Origin: JAVVSR01 sp036654095
Lineage (GTDB): Bacteria > Bacillota > Clostridia > Christensenellales > CAG-917
Assembly: GCA_036654095.1 (NCBI GenBank)
Contig: JAVVSR010000003.1
Location: 89,962-153,961 of the forward strand
Direction of reading: 5' to 3'
Length of the DNA stretch: 64,000 nucleotides
The notes beneath the pieces are model-generated. The model saw only the letters and a program-made list of their open reading frames with translations. It had not been told where the DNA came from and did not search any database. Positions 63,913 to 64,000 of this stretch are shown piece after piece. The position numbers and the translations under genes were made by a program. The stretch's first letter is position 1, and every line of letters begins with the position of its first letter.

Positions 63913-64000
63913 TTATATAGTTAAGTCCACAAAAAATCCTGCTATTGCTATTGCTATTGCTATTGCTATTGCTATTGCTATTGCTATTGCTATTGCTATT
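63913..64000 (-). CDS. Possible 3' end of a gene entering from the right
   Basis: In one minus-strand frame the microsatellite reads (Ile-Ala)n followed by GFFVDLTI and a TAA stop at 63913-63915, then the terminator at 63846-63885. A second frame reads (Asn-Ser)n but stops inside the terminator stem, which is less natural. Only 28 codons are visible, so this is a guess based on the stop and the terminator. Confidence 0.3.
   Translation of the reverse strand, partial: IAIAIAIAIAIAIAIAIAIAGFFVDLTI
63941..64000. repeat. Hexanucleotide microsatellite (GCTATT)n, ten or more copies
   Basis: Ten perfect copies of GCTATT run to the last base of the window, so the true length is unknown. A 6-bp unit keeps the reading frame when copy number changes. 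Confidence 0.98.

Larger units (their letters stand above)
62479..64000. other. Gene-poor region right of the giant gene
   Basis: About 1.5 kb, very AT-rich, with no complete ORF worth reporting. It holds the giant-gene promoter (62561-62589), six 67-bp tandem repeats (62861-63236), a left-facing terminator (63846-63885) and a hexanucleotide microsatellite (63941-64000). Between 63240 and 63840 I see nothing but AT-rich sequence. No DnaA-box cluster was found. Confidence 0.7.

Overview
The window reads as chromosome from an AT-rich, low-GC Gram-positive bacterium (Firmicutes, Clostridia-like), probably uncultured. The evidence is: Shine-Dalgarno sequences of the AGGAGG type before most genes; many sigma-A-type promoters (TTGACA or TTTACA, 17 bp, TATAAT-like); spore maturation genes spmA and spmB; RecD2, RqcP, YdjI/YdjG-like and ComF families; and no outer-membrane genes. 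Nearly everything lies on the minus strand. The plus-strand exceptions are rqcP, ispDF, spmA and spmB.

Region 1 (1-27.4 kb) is core information processing. Read in the direction of transcription (right to left) it runs rpoB-rpoC, metK-recD2-comF, secA, prfB, tsaD-aldo/keto reductase-hemolysin III, then L7Ae-rpsL-rpsG-fusA-tuf, then rpmG-secE-nusG, and rplK running off the left edge. These are the pieces of the classical secE-nusG-rplK...rpoBC-L7Ae-str cluster in a shuffled order. secE-nusG-rplK lies downstream of tuf, and about 12 kb of other genes separates rpoC from L7Ae. Consensus promoters before L7Ae, rpmG and secA mark separate transcription units. The rpoB and L7Ae leaders share sequence.

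Region 2 (27.4-42.4 kb) is housekeeping: rqcP, a fused ispDF, an unrecognised 301-residue protein, a TatD-linked radical SAM gene with rsmA, metG-tatD, spmA/spmB, an AI-2E family transporter, a DUF1858 plus XRE/cupin pair, a YdjI/YdjG-like SPFH and zinc-ribbon pair, and an AEC-family permease.

Region 3 (42.4-64 kb) is the unusual part. A single uninterrupted 20,076-bp gene encodes a 6,691-residue predicted lipoprotein. It has a lipobox, about fifteen diverged copies of a beta-rich module (roughly 250-425 residues each) with Ala/Ser/Thr-rich linkers, several foreign-looking inserts (including a six-fold Trp-rich WWIG repeat), a stalk of Ig-like segments, and C-terminal segments that may be lipocalin-like. 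It has its own consensus promoter, a strong ribosome binding site and a strong terminator. I do not recognise the family. The 1.5 kb to its right has no complete gene. It holds six copies of a 67-bp tandem repeat with a conserved small hairpin, a terminator facing left, and a 6-bp microsatellite running off the edge, probably inside the 3' end of another minus-strand gene.

No tRNA, rRNA, CRISPR array, insertion sequence or prophage was recognised by eye. All assignments are from reading the sequence and from memory of the families; nothing was searched against a database.
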